Positions 52,068-60,355 of a stretch of 64,000 nucleotides of DNA are shown piece by piece; positions within the stretch are counted from its first letter, which is position 1, and each line of letters opens with the position of its first letter. The notes beneath the pieces were generated by a model that worked only from the letters and a program-made list of their open reading frames with translations, was not told the DNA's origin and did not search any database. A program made the translations under genes and the position numbers. Origin of the DNA: CASFRF01 sp031549345 (lineage in GTDB: Bacteria > Verrucomicrobiota > Lentisphaeria > Victivallales > Victivallaceae); assembly GCA_031549345.1 (NCBI GenBank), contig JAVBPY010000015.1, positions 1 to 64,000 on the forward strand. Direction: 5' to 3'.

Positions 52068-52777
52068 TCGGTTTTATCTTCCTGGTAAACAAGGTGCATG
52101 CAATTGTCGCAGTTGGCCAATACGCCGCGGGCGATGACGGCCAGCGTTTGCGGCGTTACGCGCAAACGGCAGTTGGAACAAATACCGTTTTCAATCGGCA
52201 CAACCGGACGCCCCTGCCCTTTTTTGAGCAAATGCCGGTAGCGTTCAAGCATGGGGCCTTCAATTGTAGCGGACATGTCGGCCGCCTCTTTTTCCAGGCG
52301 GGCGTTTTCGGCCCGGAGCTCCAGGACAAACGCATCCAACTCGGTGAGTTCTTCTTTGATGCCTTTAATGGAGGCCTCCACGGCGGCGGTAACATCCCGG
52401 ACGTTGCGCCGTTGCGCCTCCACCTTGTCCATACTTTCGATCACGGTGCTTTCCAGAGCGCTGATTTTGTTCAGGACCCCCGCGATTTCACCGAGCATCG
52501 CCTGGTATTCGGTGTTTTTCTTGATGGAAGCCGACTGCTGGCGCATTTTCGCGGCCGATTCATTCAAACGGGCGATTTCCGATTCCGCACTTTTGATATC
52601 CAGTTCCGTCTGTTTGAGTTCAAGACGCGCCTCTTCGCGCCGCGCCTGCTCGGTGCGGCCGCGCTGAATTACTTTGTTTCGCTCATCCGGCAGCATGGCC
52701 AGGCGGGCGCGGATATCGCGCATCCGTAAATCCATACTCTGCAGCTTCAACAACATTTCCGCCCATTTCGCCGCCAT
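52064..52777 (-). CDS. coiled-coil protein with C4 zinc ribbon (CT398-like)
   Basis: A 237-residue protein. A long antiparallel coiled coil fills residues 5-175, followed by a zinc ribbon with CSNC and CDNC pairs near residues 195-225. The layout matches chlamydial CT398/COG1579 proteins, which interact with the transcription and secretion machinery. AAGGAG is ten bases before the ATG. It lies 18 bases after ruvB. Confidence 0.88.
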   Translation of the reverse strand: MAAKWAEMLLKLQSMDLRMRDIRARLAMLPDERNKVIQRGRTEQARREEARLELKQTELDIKSAESEIARLNESAAKMRQQSASIKKNTEYQAMLGEIAGVLNKISALESTVIESMDKVEAQRRNVRDVTAAVEASIKGIKEELTELDAFVLELRAENARLEKEAADMSATIEGPMLERYRHLLKKGQGRPVVPIENGICSNCRLRVTPQTLAVIARGVLANCDNCMHLVYQEDKTE

Positions 52778-52795
52778 ATATACAAAGCTCCTTTC

Positions 52796-53821
52796 TTAAA
52801 ACAATTCCGGCTGCTCGCCCGAACGAACGATCCGTTTGAGGCCGAGTTTATCCCACGCCCTGGGTGTCGCCATGCGTCCCTTCGACGTGCGCACAAGATA
52901 GCCCTTCTGAATCAGGAAGGGTTCGTAGACATCTTCAATGGAATCCTCCTCTTCCCCCACGGAAACGGCGATGTTTTTCAACCCCACGGGGCCGCCATTG
53001 AAATTTTCAACGATGGTTTCCAGAATCCGCATATCCATTTCGTCGAGTCCGTCGCGGTCGATCTGGAGCATTTCCAGCGCGGCGGAAGCGACTTCACCCG
53101 TTACGATGGAATCGGCGCGGACCTGCGCGTAATCGCGGGCGCGGCGAAGGAGATTGTTGGCGATGCGCGGGGTTCCCCGGCACCGCGAGGCGATTTCCCG
53201 CGCCCCCTGCTCTTCGATCTCCACACCGAGGATGGCGGCGGAACGCTTGAGGATCTTCTCCAGACTTTCCGGATCGTAGTAATCAAGCCGTATGTTGATT
53301 CCGAAGCGGGAGCGCAGCGGCGCGGAAATCATCCCCTGCCGCGTCGTCGCTCCGATCAGCGTAAAGCGTGGAATATTCAGCCGTACGGAACGGGCCCCGG
53401 GCCCCTGTTCGAGCATGATGTCGATAAAGAAGTCCTCCATCGCGCTGTACAAATATTCCTCGACCGTGGTGTTTAGACGGTGAATTTCGTCGATAAAGAG
53501 CACATCGTGCTCTTGCAAACTTGTCAGAAGCCCGGCGAGGTCGCCCGGCTTTTCGATGGCCGGACCGCTGGAGGTCTTCAATCCGCAGCCGCGTTCGTTG
53601 GCGATGATGTAGGCCAGCGTGGTCTTCCCGAGTCCCGGCGGACCGCAAAGGAGGATATGGTCGAGCGCCTCCTCCCGCGCGGTGGCGGCGTGCACGAACA
53701 GCTCCAGCTGTTCCTTGACGGTTTCCTGCCCGGGGAAATCGGCGAATTTCGGCGGGCGGAGGGATTGTTCCCGCAACGGCTCGCGCTTATTCAAAGTAGA
53801 GGTAATAAATCGTTCGGTCAT
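52796..53821 (-). CDS. ruvB: Holliday junction branch-migration helicase RuvB
   Basis: The hexameric AAA+ motor of the RuvAB complex. The 341 residues contain Walker A GPPGLGKTT (61-69), VLFIDEIHRLN as Walker B, the arginine-finger region TLIGATTRQG, and the C-terminal winged helix ending RAWDKLGL. No ruvA or ruvC is nearby. It is first in its operon and divergent from transketolase. Confidence 0.97.
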   Translation of the reverse strand: MTERFITSTLNKREPLREQSLRPPKFADFPGQETVKEQLELFVHAATAREEALDHILLCGPPGLGKTTLAYIIANERGCGLKTSSGPAIEKPGDLAGLLTSLQEHDVLFIDEIHRLNTTVEEYLYSAMEDFFIDIMLEQGPGARSVRLNIPRFTLIGATTRQGMISAPLRSRFGINIRLDYYDPESLEKILKRSAAILGVEIEEQGAREIASRCRGTPRIANNLLRRARDYAQVRADSIVTGEVASAALEMLQIDRDGLDEMDMRILETIVENFNGGPVGLKNIAVSVGEEEDSIEDVYEPFLIQKGYLVRTSKGRMATPRAWDKLGLKRIVRSGEQPELF

Positions 53822-53844
53822 CCGGATAAATTATTGAAAGGTGC

Positions 53845-53873
53845 TTGAATTTTTCTTTTTTTCGTGTTATCTT
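53845..53873 (+). promoter_or_regulatory. transketolase promoter
   Basis: TTGAAT, 17 bases, TATCTT, ending 60 bases before the ATG at 53934. It lies close to the ruvB start on the other strand. Confidence 0.6.
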
Positions 53874-53933
53874 ACCAATAGCTTTTTTTATAAAAATTAC
53901 CAGTGTCAGATTGGAAAAAAGAAGGAAATTATC

Positions 53934-56021
53934 ATGCCGACCGACCCGAATTTGATGAAACTCGCCGCCGACTCCATTCGAATCCTCTCCGCCGAGGCGG
54001 TGCAGAAAGCAAAATCGGGCCATCCGGGCATGCCCATGGGCTGTGCGGATTTCGCGTTCACCCTCTGGTACAAATATATGCGGCACCACCCGCAAAACCC
54101 GGCATGGCAGGGGCGCGACCGCTTCGTCCTCTCCGCCGGACACGGTTCGATGCTTTTGTATTCGCTCCTTCACGTGTTTGAATACGGCTTGCCCATGGAA
54201 GAACTCAAAAACTTCCGCCAGTGGGAAAGCCTGACACCGGGACACCCGGAACACGGCCACACAACGGGCGTGGAAATCACCACCGGCCCCCTGGGGAGCG
54301 GCTTTGCCGGCGCCGTCGGCATGGCGATCGCCGACGAGCACTTCGCCGCCCGCACGGGCATGGCGGGCGCGGGCTTTCCGAAGCGCCGGATCTTCGCCAT
54401 CGGCGGCGACGGCTGCATGATGGAAGGCTGTACCTCGGAAGCGGTTTCGCTCGCCGGACACCTTAAGCTCGATCAGTTGGTCTTCTTCTACGACGACAAC
54501 TCCATTACCATTGAAGGCGGCACCAACCTCGCGTTCTCCGAAGATGTCGGCGCGCGCTTCGCCGCCTACAACTGGCGCGTGGTGCGCATCGCCGACGCCA
54601 ACGACATCGCCCAGTGCGACGCGGGTCTGGCCGAGGCGCTCAAGTCCGACGGTCGCCCCACGCTCATCATCGGCAAGACTCAAATCGGGTTCGGCTCCCC
54701 CGGGAAACAGGGAAAATCCGCGGCGCACGGCGAACCGCTCGGCGACGATGAACTCGCCGCGACCCGCAAGGCCCTCGGTTTCGCCGCGGAACCGTTCACC
54801 ATCCCGGCGGAAGTGCGCGCAATGTGCGCCGCCCGCGTCCGGGAACTTGAAGCGGAAGCCGCCGTATGGGATAAAAAATTCCAGGCGTTCCTCGACGCCG
54901 ATCCGGCGCGCGCCAAGCTGGTCTCGCAATACCTCACGCGCGCCGTCCCGGCGAACATCGCAGAAGAACTCCTGAAGGTCGCTCCGGTGGACAAACCGAT
55001 CGCCAGCCGCGCTTCCAGCGGTGTGATTCTCCAGAAGGCGGCGGAGCTTGTCCCGGCGCTCTTCGGCGGCGCGGCGGACCTCGCCCCCTCCACCAAGACG
55101 GACATCAAAGGCGGCGGCGATTTCTCGGCGGAAAACCGCGCGGGCCGGAATTTGCACTTCGGCGTCCGCGAATTCGCGATGGCGCTGGCGGGGAACGGCA
55201 TGGCCCTCTCCGGAAGCTGCATTCCGTACACGTCGACCTTCTTCGTTTTCTCCGATTTCATGAAGCCCGCGATGCGTCTGGCGGCGCTCCAGAATCTGCA
55301 CCAGATCTACGTCTTCACCCACGACTCGTTCTACGTGGGCGAAGACGGGCCGACCCACGAACCGATCGACCAGCTCCCGATGCTCCGCTCCATCCCGAAC
55401 CTCACCGTGATCCGCCCGGCGGAAGCGCACGAAGTGGCGCAGGCCTGGGCGGTGGCGTTGAAGGCGACCGGACCGGTGGCACTCCTTCTCACCCGTCAGG
55501 ACCTTCCGCCGTTCACGGCGGAAGAGGCGAAACGCGCGAACGTTTCCCGCGGCGCGTACATCCTTTCGGAAGACGCGGATTTCGATTTGATCCTGATTGC
55601 GACCGGCTCGGAGGTTTCGCTCGCGCTGGAGACGGCCAAAGAACTTCGCGACCTGGGCTGCGGCGTCCGCGTCGTTTCGATGCCGTCGCAGGAGCTTTTC
55701 CTGCAGCAGGACGAAGAATACCGCGAAGAGGTCCTTCCCGCCTGGTGCGGAGCGCGTGTTTCGGTGGAAGCGGGCAGCACGTTTGGCTGGCACCGTTTCA
55801 TCGGCATGGACGGCCTCGCCATCGGCCTCGACCACTTCGGGGCGTCGGCGCCCTATAAGGTGCTGGCGGAAAAATTCGGATTCACCGTCGAAAGCATCCT
55901 CCAGCGGATCGCCGACCACTTTACCTCCGACGGTTGCGACTGCGGCTGCGGCGAAGATGGCTGCGGCGACGATTGCGATTGCGGCGACGATTGCGGCTGC
56001 GGCTGCGAAGACGAAAAATAA
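53934..56021 (+). CDS. tkt: transketolase with cysteine-rich C-terminal tail
   Basis: A thiamine-diphosphate enzyme of the pentose phosphate pathway. The start at 53934 follows AAGGA. Catalytic/cofactor residues are in place: His30 (SGHPGMPMG), His70, and the ThDP motif GGDGCMMEG with Asn189. Residues 1-665 give a standard transketolase. Residues 666-695 are an extra tail of 9 Cys, 9 Asp, 3 Glu, 8 Gly and 1 Lys with no other residues, arranged as DC, GC and DDC units. Its DNA (55929-56018) contains an 18-base direct repeat. The stop codon follows directly. A metal-binding role is possible but unproven. Confidence 0.95.
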   Translation: MPTDPNLMKLAADSIRILSAEAVQKAKSGHPGMPMGCADFAFTLWYKYMRHHPQNPAWQGRDRFVLSAGHGSMLLYSLLHVFEYGLPMEELKNFRQWESLTPGHPEHGHTTGVEITTGPLGSGFAGAVGMAIADEHFAARTGMAGAGFPKRRIFAIGGDGCMMEGCTSEAVSLAGHLKLDQLVFFYDDNSITIEGGTNLAFSEDVGARFAAYNWRVVRIADANDIAQCDAGLAEALKSDGRPTLIIGKTQIGFGSPGKQGKSAAHGEPLGDDELAATRKALGFAAEPFTIPAEVRAMCAARVRELEAEAAVWDKKFQAFLDADPARAKLVSQYLTRAVPANIAEELLKVAPVDKPIASRASSGVILQKAAELVPALFGGAADLAPSTKTDIKGGGDFSAENRAGRNLHFGVREFAMALAGNGMALSGSCIPYTSTFFVFSDFMKPAMRLAALQNLHQIYVFTHDSFYVGEDGPTHEPIDQLPMLRSIPNLTVIRPAEAHEVAQAWAVALKATGPVALLLTRQDLPPFTAEEAKRANVSRGAYILSEDADFDLILIATGSEVSLALETAKELRDLGCGVRVVSMPSQELFLQQDEEYREEVLPAWCGARVSVEAGSTFGWHRFIGMDGLAIGLDHFGASAPYKVLAEKFGFTVESILQRIADHFTSDGCDCGCGEDGCGDDCDCGDDCGCGCEDEK

Positions 56022-56046
56022 ACAATAAAACAACAAGACAAATCGC

Positions 56047-56085
56047 AACGCCGTCCTTGACACAGTTCAGGGACGGCGTTATATT
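56047..56085 (+). promoter_or_regulatory. yajC-secDF promoter nested in the transketolase terminator
   Basis: Arms AACGCCGTCC (56047-56056) and GGACGGCGTT (56071-56080) enclose a 14-base loop that begins with TTGACA (56057-56062). After 17 bases comes TATATT (56080-56085). The hairpin starts 26 bases after the transketolase stop. Confidence 0.75.
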
Positions 56086-56136
56086 ATGCCGTTTGGACCT
56101 GTGTTTTTTCAAATCTCTATGAATAAGGAGTTCCCG

Positions 56137-56502
56137 ATGAGTTTGCTTACTTTGATCGCCGATGTCGTCGTTCCCGCCTCCGACGCCCCCCAGGCCGGGG
56201 CCGCGCAATCGTCTCCGGCCGCGGGCCTCACCAGCATGATTCCTTTCCTTTTGATCATCGGCGTGATGATTTTCCTGATGTTCCGTTCGAACCAGAAGCA
56301 ACAGAAAAAACGTCAGGAAATGCTGGATAAATTGGTTAAAGGCGCCCGTGTCGTGCTCGCGGGCGGCATGTTCGGCAAAGTAATCGAAGTGCGCGAAAAG
56401 AGCTGCCTTGTGGAAATCGCCCACGGCGTAACGGTGGAAGTTTCCAAGAACGGCGTTGTCGGCATCGGCGACGAAGACCTCGCTCCGGCGGATAAGAACT
56501 GA
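56137..56502 (+). CDS. yajC: preprotein translocase subunit YajC
   Basis: A 121-residue single-pass membrane protein of the Sec holotranslocon. The start at 56137 follows AAGGAG. The membrane helix is at about residues 33-51 (MIPFLLIIGVMIFLMF), followed by RSNQKQQKKRQEML and VVLAGGMFGKV, as in the family. Eight bases separate it from secDF. Confidence 0.93.
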   Translation: MSLLTLIADVVVPASDAPQAGAAQSSPAAGLTSMIPFLLIIGVMIFLMFRSNQKQQKKRQEMLDKLVKGARVVLAGGMFGKVIEVREKSCLVEIAHGVTVEVSKNGVVGIGDEDLAPADKN

Positions 56503-56510
56503 GGAACGCG

Positions 56511-59114
56511 ATGAAAAAGCAACCCCTTATGCTCCGCACGGGCATCGTGCTCGTCATCCTCCTTGTTTTCGGCATTTCGATCTGGCCGCCGTTCCAGCGC
56601 GATTTTTACAAAACATTCCAGTCCGTCTGGAAGAACCCCTCCGATGCGGAACTGACCGCGCTGGTGGCGGAAGCCAAGTCCATGACCGCCAAGAATCCGG
56701 AACTTTTCGCCACGCAGGCGCTGTTGACCGCCGCCGAAAACAAAGGCATTGAGTTCAAGCCCCGCGTCAACGGACAAGGGCTGGAAGACAACCGCGACGT
56801 GTTGAACATGGTGCGCAAAAAGGCATCCAGCTCGATCCGTTTGGGATTGGATCTCAACGGAGGTGTCGAATTCGTCCTCAAGCTCCAACCGGACGAAGTC
56901 TTTTTGAAGCGCCTCGAAGCGATCGGCAAGGATGACCGCAAAGACGCGGAAACGCGGATGCGCGCCGAGTTCGACCGTTACCGCGACGTCGCCATTGAAA
57001 TCCTGCGCAGCCGCCTCGAGCAGCAGAAGATTTACGAAGCGGAAATTTCCCCCTCCGGCGGCGAACACGTTTCCATCAAAGCGCCGATCGTGGCCAAGGA
57101 CGAGAAACTTAAGCTGATGAACCTGATCGCCATGAGCGCCAAGCTCGAATTCCGCCTGGTCGCGGCGAACAACGAAGAGCTGGTCGCCCAGTACCGGGAA
57201 AACCCGGATCACTTCATCGTTCCGCCGGGCTACGAGCACATGACCGAAACCCGTTTCCGCCCGGGCCAGGCGCCGGAAATCAGTCATTTCTTCGTTGAAA
57301 TCAAGCCGCAGATGGACGGCAAAGGCATCGCCGATGCGCGCGCCGACCGCGACCAATTCGGTCAGCGCCAGATCCTGTTGCGTTTCAACAAAGAAGGCGC
57401 AATCCGTTTCGGCGAAATTACCACACCCAACGTCGGGCGGATGCTCGCCATCGTCTTGGACGGCAAACTGTACAGCGCGCCCCGCTTGAACCAGGCGATC
57501 ACCGAAGGCAGCGCCTCCATCACCGGATCGTTCTCGGAGGAAGAGTGCAAGAACGTCGCGGACGCGCTGGTTTCCGGCAGCTTCCCCTTCCAGATCAAGA
57601 TCGACGCGGTGTTCGATACCGACCCGAAACTCGGCGCGGACAACGTTTCCAACGGCATCTGGGTGGGGCTCCTGGCCCTGGTGGTTGTCGGGATTTTCAT
57701 GATCGTCTATTATCTTCGCGCCGGCGTGATCGCGGTGCTCGCCCTTTCGGTGAACGTAGTGCTGATCCTCGGCGCAATGGCGGCGTTTGACTGCACCCTG
57801 ACCTTGCCGGGTATCGCCGGTATCGTGCTGACCATCGGCATGGCGGTGGACGCCAACGTGCTGGTGTTCGAGCGCATCCGTGAAGAGCTCGCCTCGGGCA
57901 AAAACCTCGCGTCGTCGGTGGCGCTCGGATTCTCCCGCGCGTACTCGGCGGTTTTGGACTCGAACCTGACGACGCTGATCGTCGGCATCATCCTCCTCTA
58001 TGTCGGCACGGGCCCGATCAAGGGGTTCGCCGTAACACTGAGCATCGGTATCCTGACAAGCTTGTTCACCGCGCTCTTCCTCTCGCGCCTGGTCTTCGAC
58101 TACATGGACCGTTACGCCTCCTTCAAGGGGCTCAAGATGATGCAGGTCTTCCATAACCCGAACTACAATTTCGTAAAAACCTGGAAGCCGGCCATTATCG
58201 TATCTTCGATCCTGATCGTCCTCTCCATCGCGGCGGCTGTGTACCGCAGCGGGGATGCGCTGAGCGTGGACTTCACCGGCGGCACGCTGGTAACCTACGA
58301 CTATAAACAAATCGTCCCGGCTGACCGCGTCGCCGCCCTTCTTAAGGAAAACAAGTTCGACGCGATCGTTACCTACAAATCCGGCGCAACCGCCGATGTC
58401 CGCAAAATTGAATTCCTCCTACGCAATGTCCCGACGGATGAACAAGGCGGCGCGGTCAGCCCGAAATCCCAAATCGCGGAAATCGTGAACAAAGCATACC
58501 CGGAAATCAGCCTGTCCAGCGGCGGGGAAACCACCGTCGGCGGCCTGATCGGCAAGGAATTCAGCCGGACGGCCCTCCTGGCGCTCCTGCTCTCCACCAT
58601 CGGGATCGGTATCTATATTACGTTGCGTTACGAATTCAGCTACGCAATGGCGACGGTGCTTTCGATGCTGCACGACGTGTTCATCGTCATGGGTATTTTC
58701 CTTGTCTGCGGCGGAGAAGTTTCCCTTTCCGTGGTGGCGGCGCTCCTGACGGCGATCGGGTATTCGGTCAACGACACCGTGGTGGTGTTCGACCGTATCC
58801 GTGAAAACGTCAAGCTCGGCATGCAGGGCTCCTACCAGGATGTTGTCAACCGGTCCTTGAACCAGACCCTCAGCCGAACGATGCTGACAAGCGGCTCCAC
58901 CTTCCTGGTGGTGCTGATCCTGTGGCTTTGGGGCAGCGTGGCGATTGCCGACTTCGTGGTTGTAATGATGTGGGGCGTCGTGATCGGTACGTATTCTTCG
59001 CTCTTTATCGCCACCCCGATCATCGCTCACTGGCACAAGCGTGTGGCGCGCCTCGACCGTACGGAAAAACCCGCAAAAACGGAAAAGGCCATCCCCGCGA
59101 AAACAGCGGAATAA
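56511..59114 (+). CDS. secDF: fused SecD-SecF protein-export membrane protein
   Basis: An 867-residue proton-driven translocase accessory protein. The SecD half has RLGLDLNGGVEFVLKL and a large periplasmic domain, followed by six helices with GIAGIVLTIGMAVDANVLVF. The SecF half starts near residue 545 (VDFTGGTLVTYDY) and has SVNDTVVVFDRIREN. Fusion of SecD and SecF is common outside Proteobacteria. It ends at the terminator at 59128. Confidence 0.96.
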   Translation: MKKQPLMLRTGIVLVILLVFGISIWPPFQRDFYKTFQSVWKNPSDAELTALVAEAKSMTAKNPELFATQALLTAAENKGIEFKPRVNGQGLEDNRDVLNMVRKKASSSIRLGLDLNGGVEFVLKLQPDEVFLKRLEAIGKDDRKDAETRMRAEFDRYRDVAIEILRSRLEQQKIYEAEISPSGGEHVSIKAPIVAKDEKLKLMNLIAMSAKLEFRLVAANNEELVAQYRENPDHFIVPPGYEHMTETRFRPGQAPEISHFFVEIKPQMDGKGIADARADRDQFGQRQILLRFNKEGAIRFGEITTPNVGRMLAIVLDGKLYSAPRLNQAITEGSASITGSFSEEECKNVADALVSGSFPFQIKIDAVFDTDPKLGADNVSNGIWVGLLALVVVGIFMIVYYLRAGVIAVLALSVNVVLILGAMAAFDCTLTLPGIAGIVLTIGMAVDANVLVFERIREELASGKNLASSVALGFSRAYSAVLDSNLTTLIVGIILLYVGTGPIKGFAVTLSIGILTSLFTALFLSRLVFDYMDRYASFKGLKMMQVFHNPNYNFVKTWKPAIIVSSILIVLSIAAAVYRSGDALSVDFTGGTLVTYDYKQIVPADRVAALLKENKFDAIVTYKSGATADVRKIEFLLRNVPTDEQGGAVSPKSQIAEIVNKAYPEISLSSGGETTVGGLIGKEFSRTALLALLLSTIGIGIYITLRYEFSYAMATVLSMLHDVFIVMGIFLVCGGEVSLSVVAALLTAIGYSVNDTVVVFDRIRENVKLGMQGSYQDVVNRSLNQTLSRTMLTSGSTFLVVLILWLWGSVAIADFVVVMMWGVVIGTYSSLFIATPIIAHWHKRVARLDRTEKPAKTEKAIPAKTAE

Positions 59115-59127
59115 AGCAACATTGTTC

Positions 59128-59166
59128 AACGACGCGCTCCTTCACGGGGGCGCGTCGTTTTGTTTT
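59128..59166 (+). terminator. secDF terminator
   Basis: AACGACGCGC (59128-59137) pairs with GCGCGTCGTT (59150-59159), followed by TTGTTTTT. It begins 14 bases after the secDF stop, between convergent genes. Confidence 0.8.
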
Positions 59167-60299
59167 TACACGGAATTCTTTTGGCCCGATCGGAGCAATG
59201 CTCCGACACTGGCTCCGGCCGCCTCAAGATTCTCCCGGGAGCGGGCAAGCGCCTCCGCCAGGGAAAGAGCTCCGGTGGAAATGCTGAAAACGGCGGTGTA
59301 GGTATGGAGGAATTCCCGGTAATCCCCCTGCAATGCCCCGGAAAGCAAAATGACCGGTTTGTGTTTTTCCCGGCAAATCGCGGCAATCCGTGCGCACAGT
59401 TTTCCTCCGGCGGTCTGGCTGTCGGTTTTCCCTTCGCCGGTGATTACCCAATCCGCATCGGCAACCATTTCCGGAAAACCAATAATGGACATCAATAAAT
59501 CCGCGCCGCTGTGAAATTGCGCGTTGCCGATTTGCCGCAGGGCGAATCCAAGGCCTCCCGCGGCGCCGTCGCCCGGGGATTCAACCCGGCATTTCATAAC
59601 CTCACGGTAGTGAAGAAGATTGCGTTCCAATGCATCCACCATCAGAGGCGTCGCACCCTTTTGCGGAGAAAAAACCCTTGCCGCGCCCCGAACGCCGGTG
59701 AGTGGATTGTCGACATCGCACATCACTTTGATTTTCAAATCCCGGGGTAAATTCGCCAGGCAGGACATGTCGGCCGCGGCGATTTTATCCAAATCGCCGC
59801 CCGATAATCCGACGGGCAATTCATTCTTGCTTGAGTCAAAAAAACGGACGCCGAGGCCTTGCAGAAAACCCGCGCCTCCATCGGTGGTGGCGCTGCCGCC
59901 GATGCCGATCAGAATTTCTTTTTTGCCCGACTTGATGAGAAAATCCAACAATTCCCCCGTCCCGTAGGTCGTAGTTTTCAGGGGGTTGAGTTCATGACTT
60001 TTCAACAACTCGATTCCGGAAGCCGACGCCATTTCCATCACGGCCCTATCCGAAGACAGATCGCCGTACACCGCCTCCACCGGACGCATAAGCGGATCAT
60101 GTGCCATAACTTTTTCAAGTCTTCCCGATGGAAATGAAGCCAATACGGCCTCCACCGTGCCTTCCCCGCCATCCGCCATGGGGATGAGGACGACACAAGC
60201 GCCCGGCAGAGTCGTTTTGAGCCCGATGCCGATATGCCGCGCAACTTCAATGCTGCGCAGGTTGTCTTTGTATGAATCCGGCGCTACGATGATTTTCAT
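59166..60299 (-). CDS. glycerate kinase (type I, GarK-like)
   Basis: A 377-residue enzyme that makes 2-phosphoglycerate from glycerate and ATP. MKIIVAPDSYKDNLRS is the family N-terminus, VVLIPMADGGEGTVEA and LLDFLIKSGKKEILIGIGGSA follow, with TDGGAGFLQGLG. No Shine-Dalgarno is clear at this start. Glycerate is a product of several sugar-acid routes, so it fits the KDG/KDPG enzymes elsewhere in the window. Confidence 0.92.
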   Translation of the reverse strand: MKIIVAPDSYKDNLRSIEVARHIGIGLKTTLPGACVVLIPMADGGEGTVEAVLASFPSGRLEKVMAHDPLMRPVEAVYGDLSSDRAVMEMASASGIELLKSHELNPLKTTTYGTGELLDFLIKSGKKEILIGIGGSATTDGGAGFLQGLGVRFFDSSKNELPVGLSGGDLDKIAAADMSCLANLPRDLKIKVMCDVDNPLTGVRGAARVFSPQKGATPLMVDALERNLLHYREVMKCRVESPGDGAAGGLGFALRQIGNAQFHSGADLLMSIIGFPEMVADADWVITGEGKTDSQTAGGKLCARIAAICREKHKPVILLSGALQGDYREFLHTYTAVFSISTGALSLAEALARSRENLEAAGASVGALLRSGQKNSV

Positions 60300-60355
60300 T
60301 TTCAAAACATTCGGCTTGCCCCTATCAACACAGCCGGCAAGACCAAACAACAAAG

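Noticed and set aside
53787..56063. 758-codon frame opposite transketolase
   Set aside because: Third-position GC bias leaves it open; it runs through the ruvB start region and shows no known motif.
56313..58310. 665-codon frame opposite secDF
   Set aside because: Shadow frame; secDF motifs and operon context fix the coding strand.
60300..60355. Possible fourth nested terminator-promoter before the glycerate kinase gene
   Set aside because: A rough inverted repeat has TTGATA in its loop, but the -10 position is poor and too close to the ATG, and the arms are imperfect.
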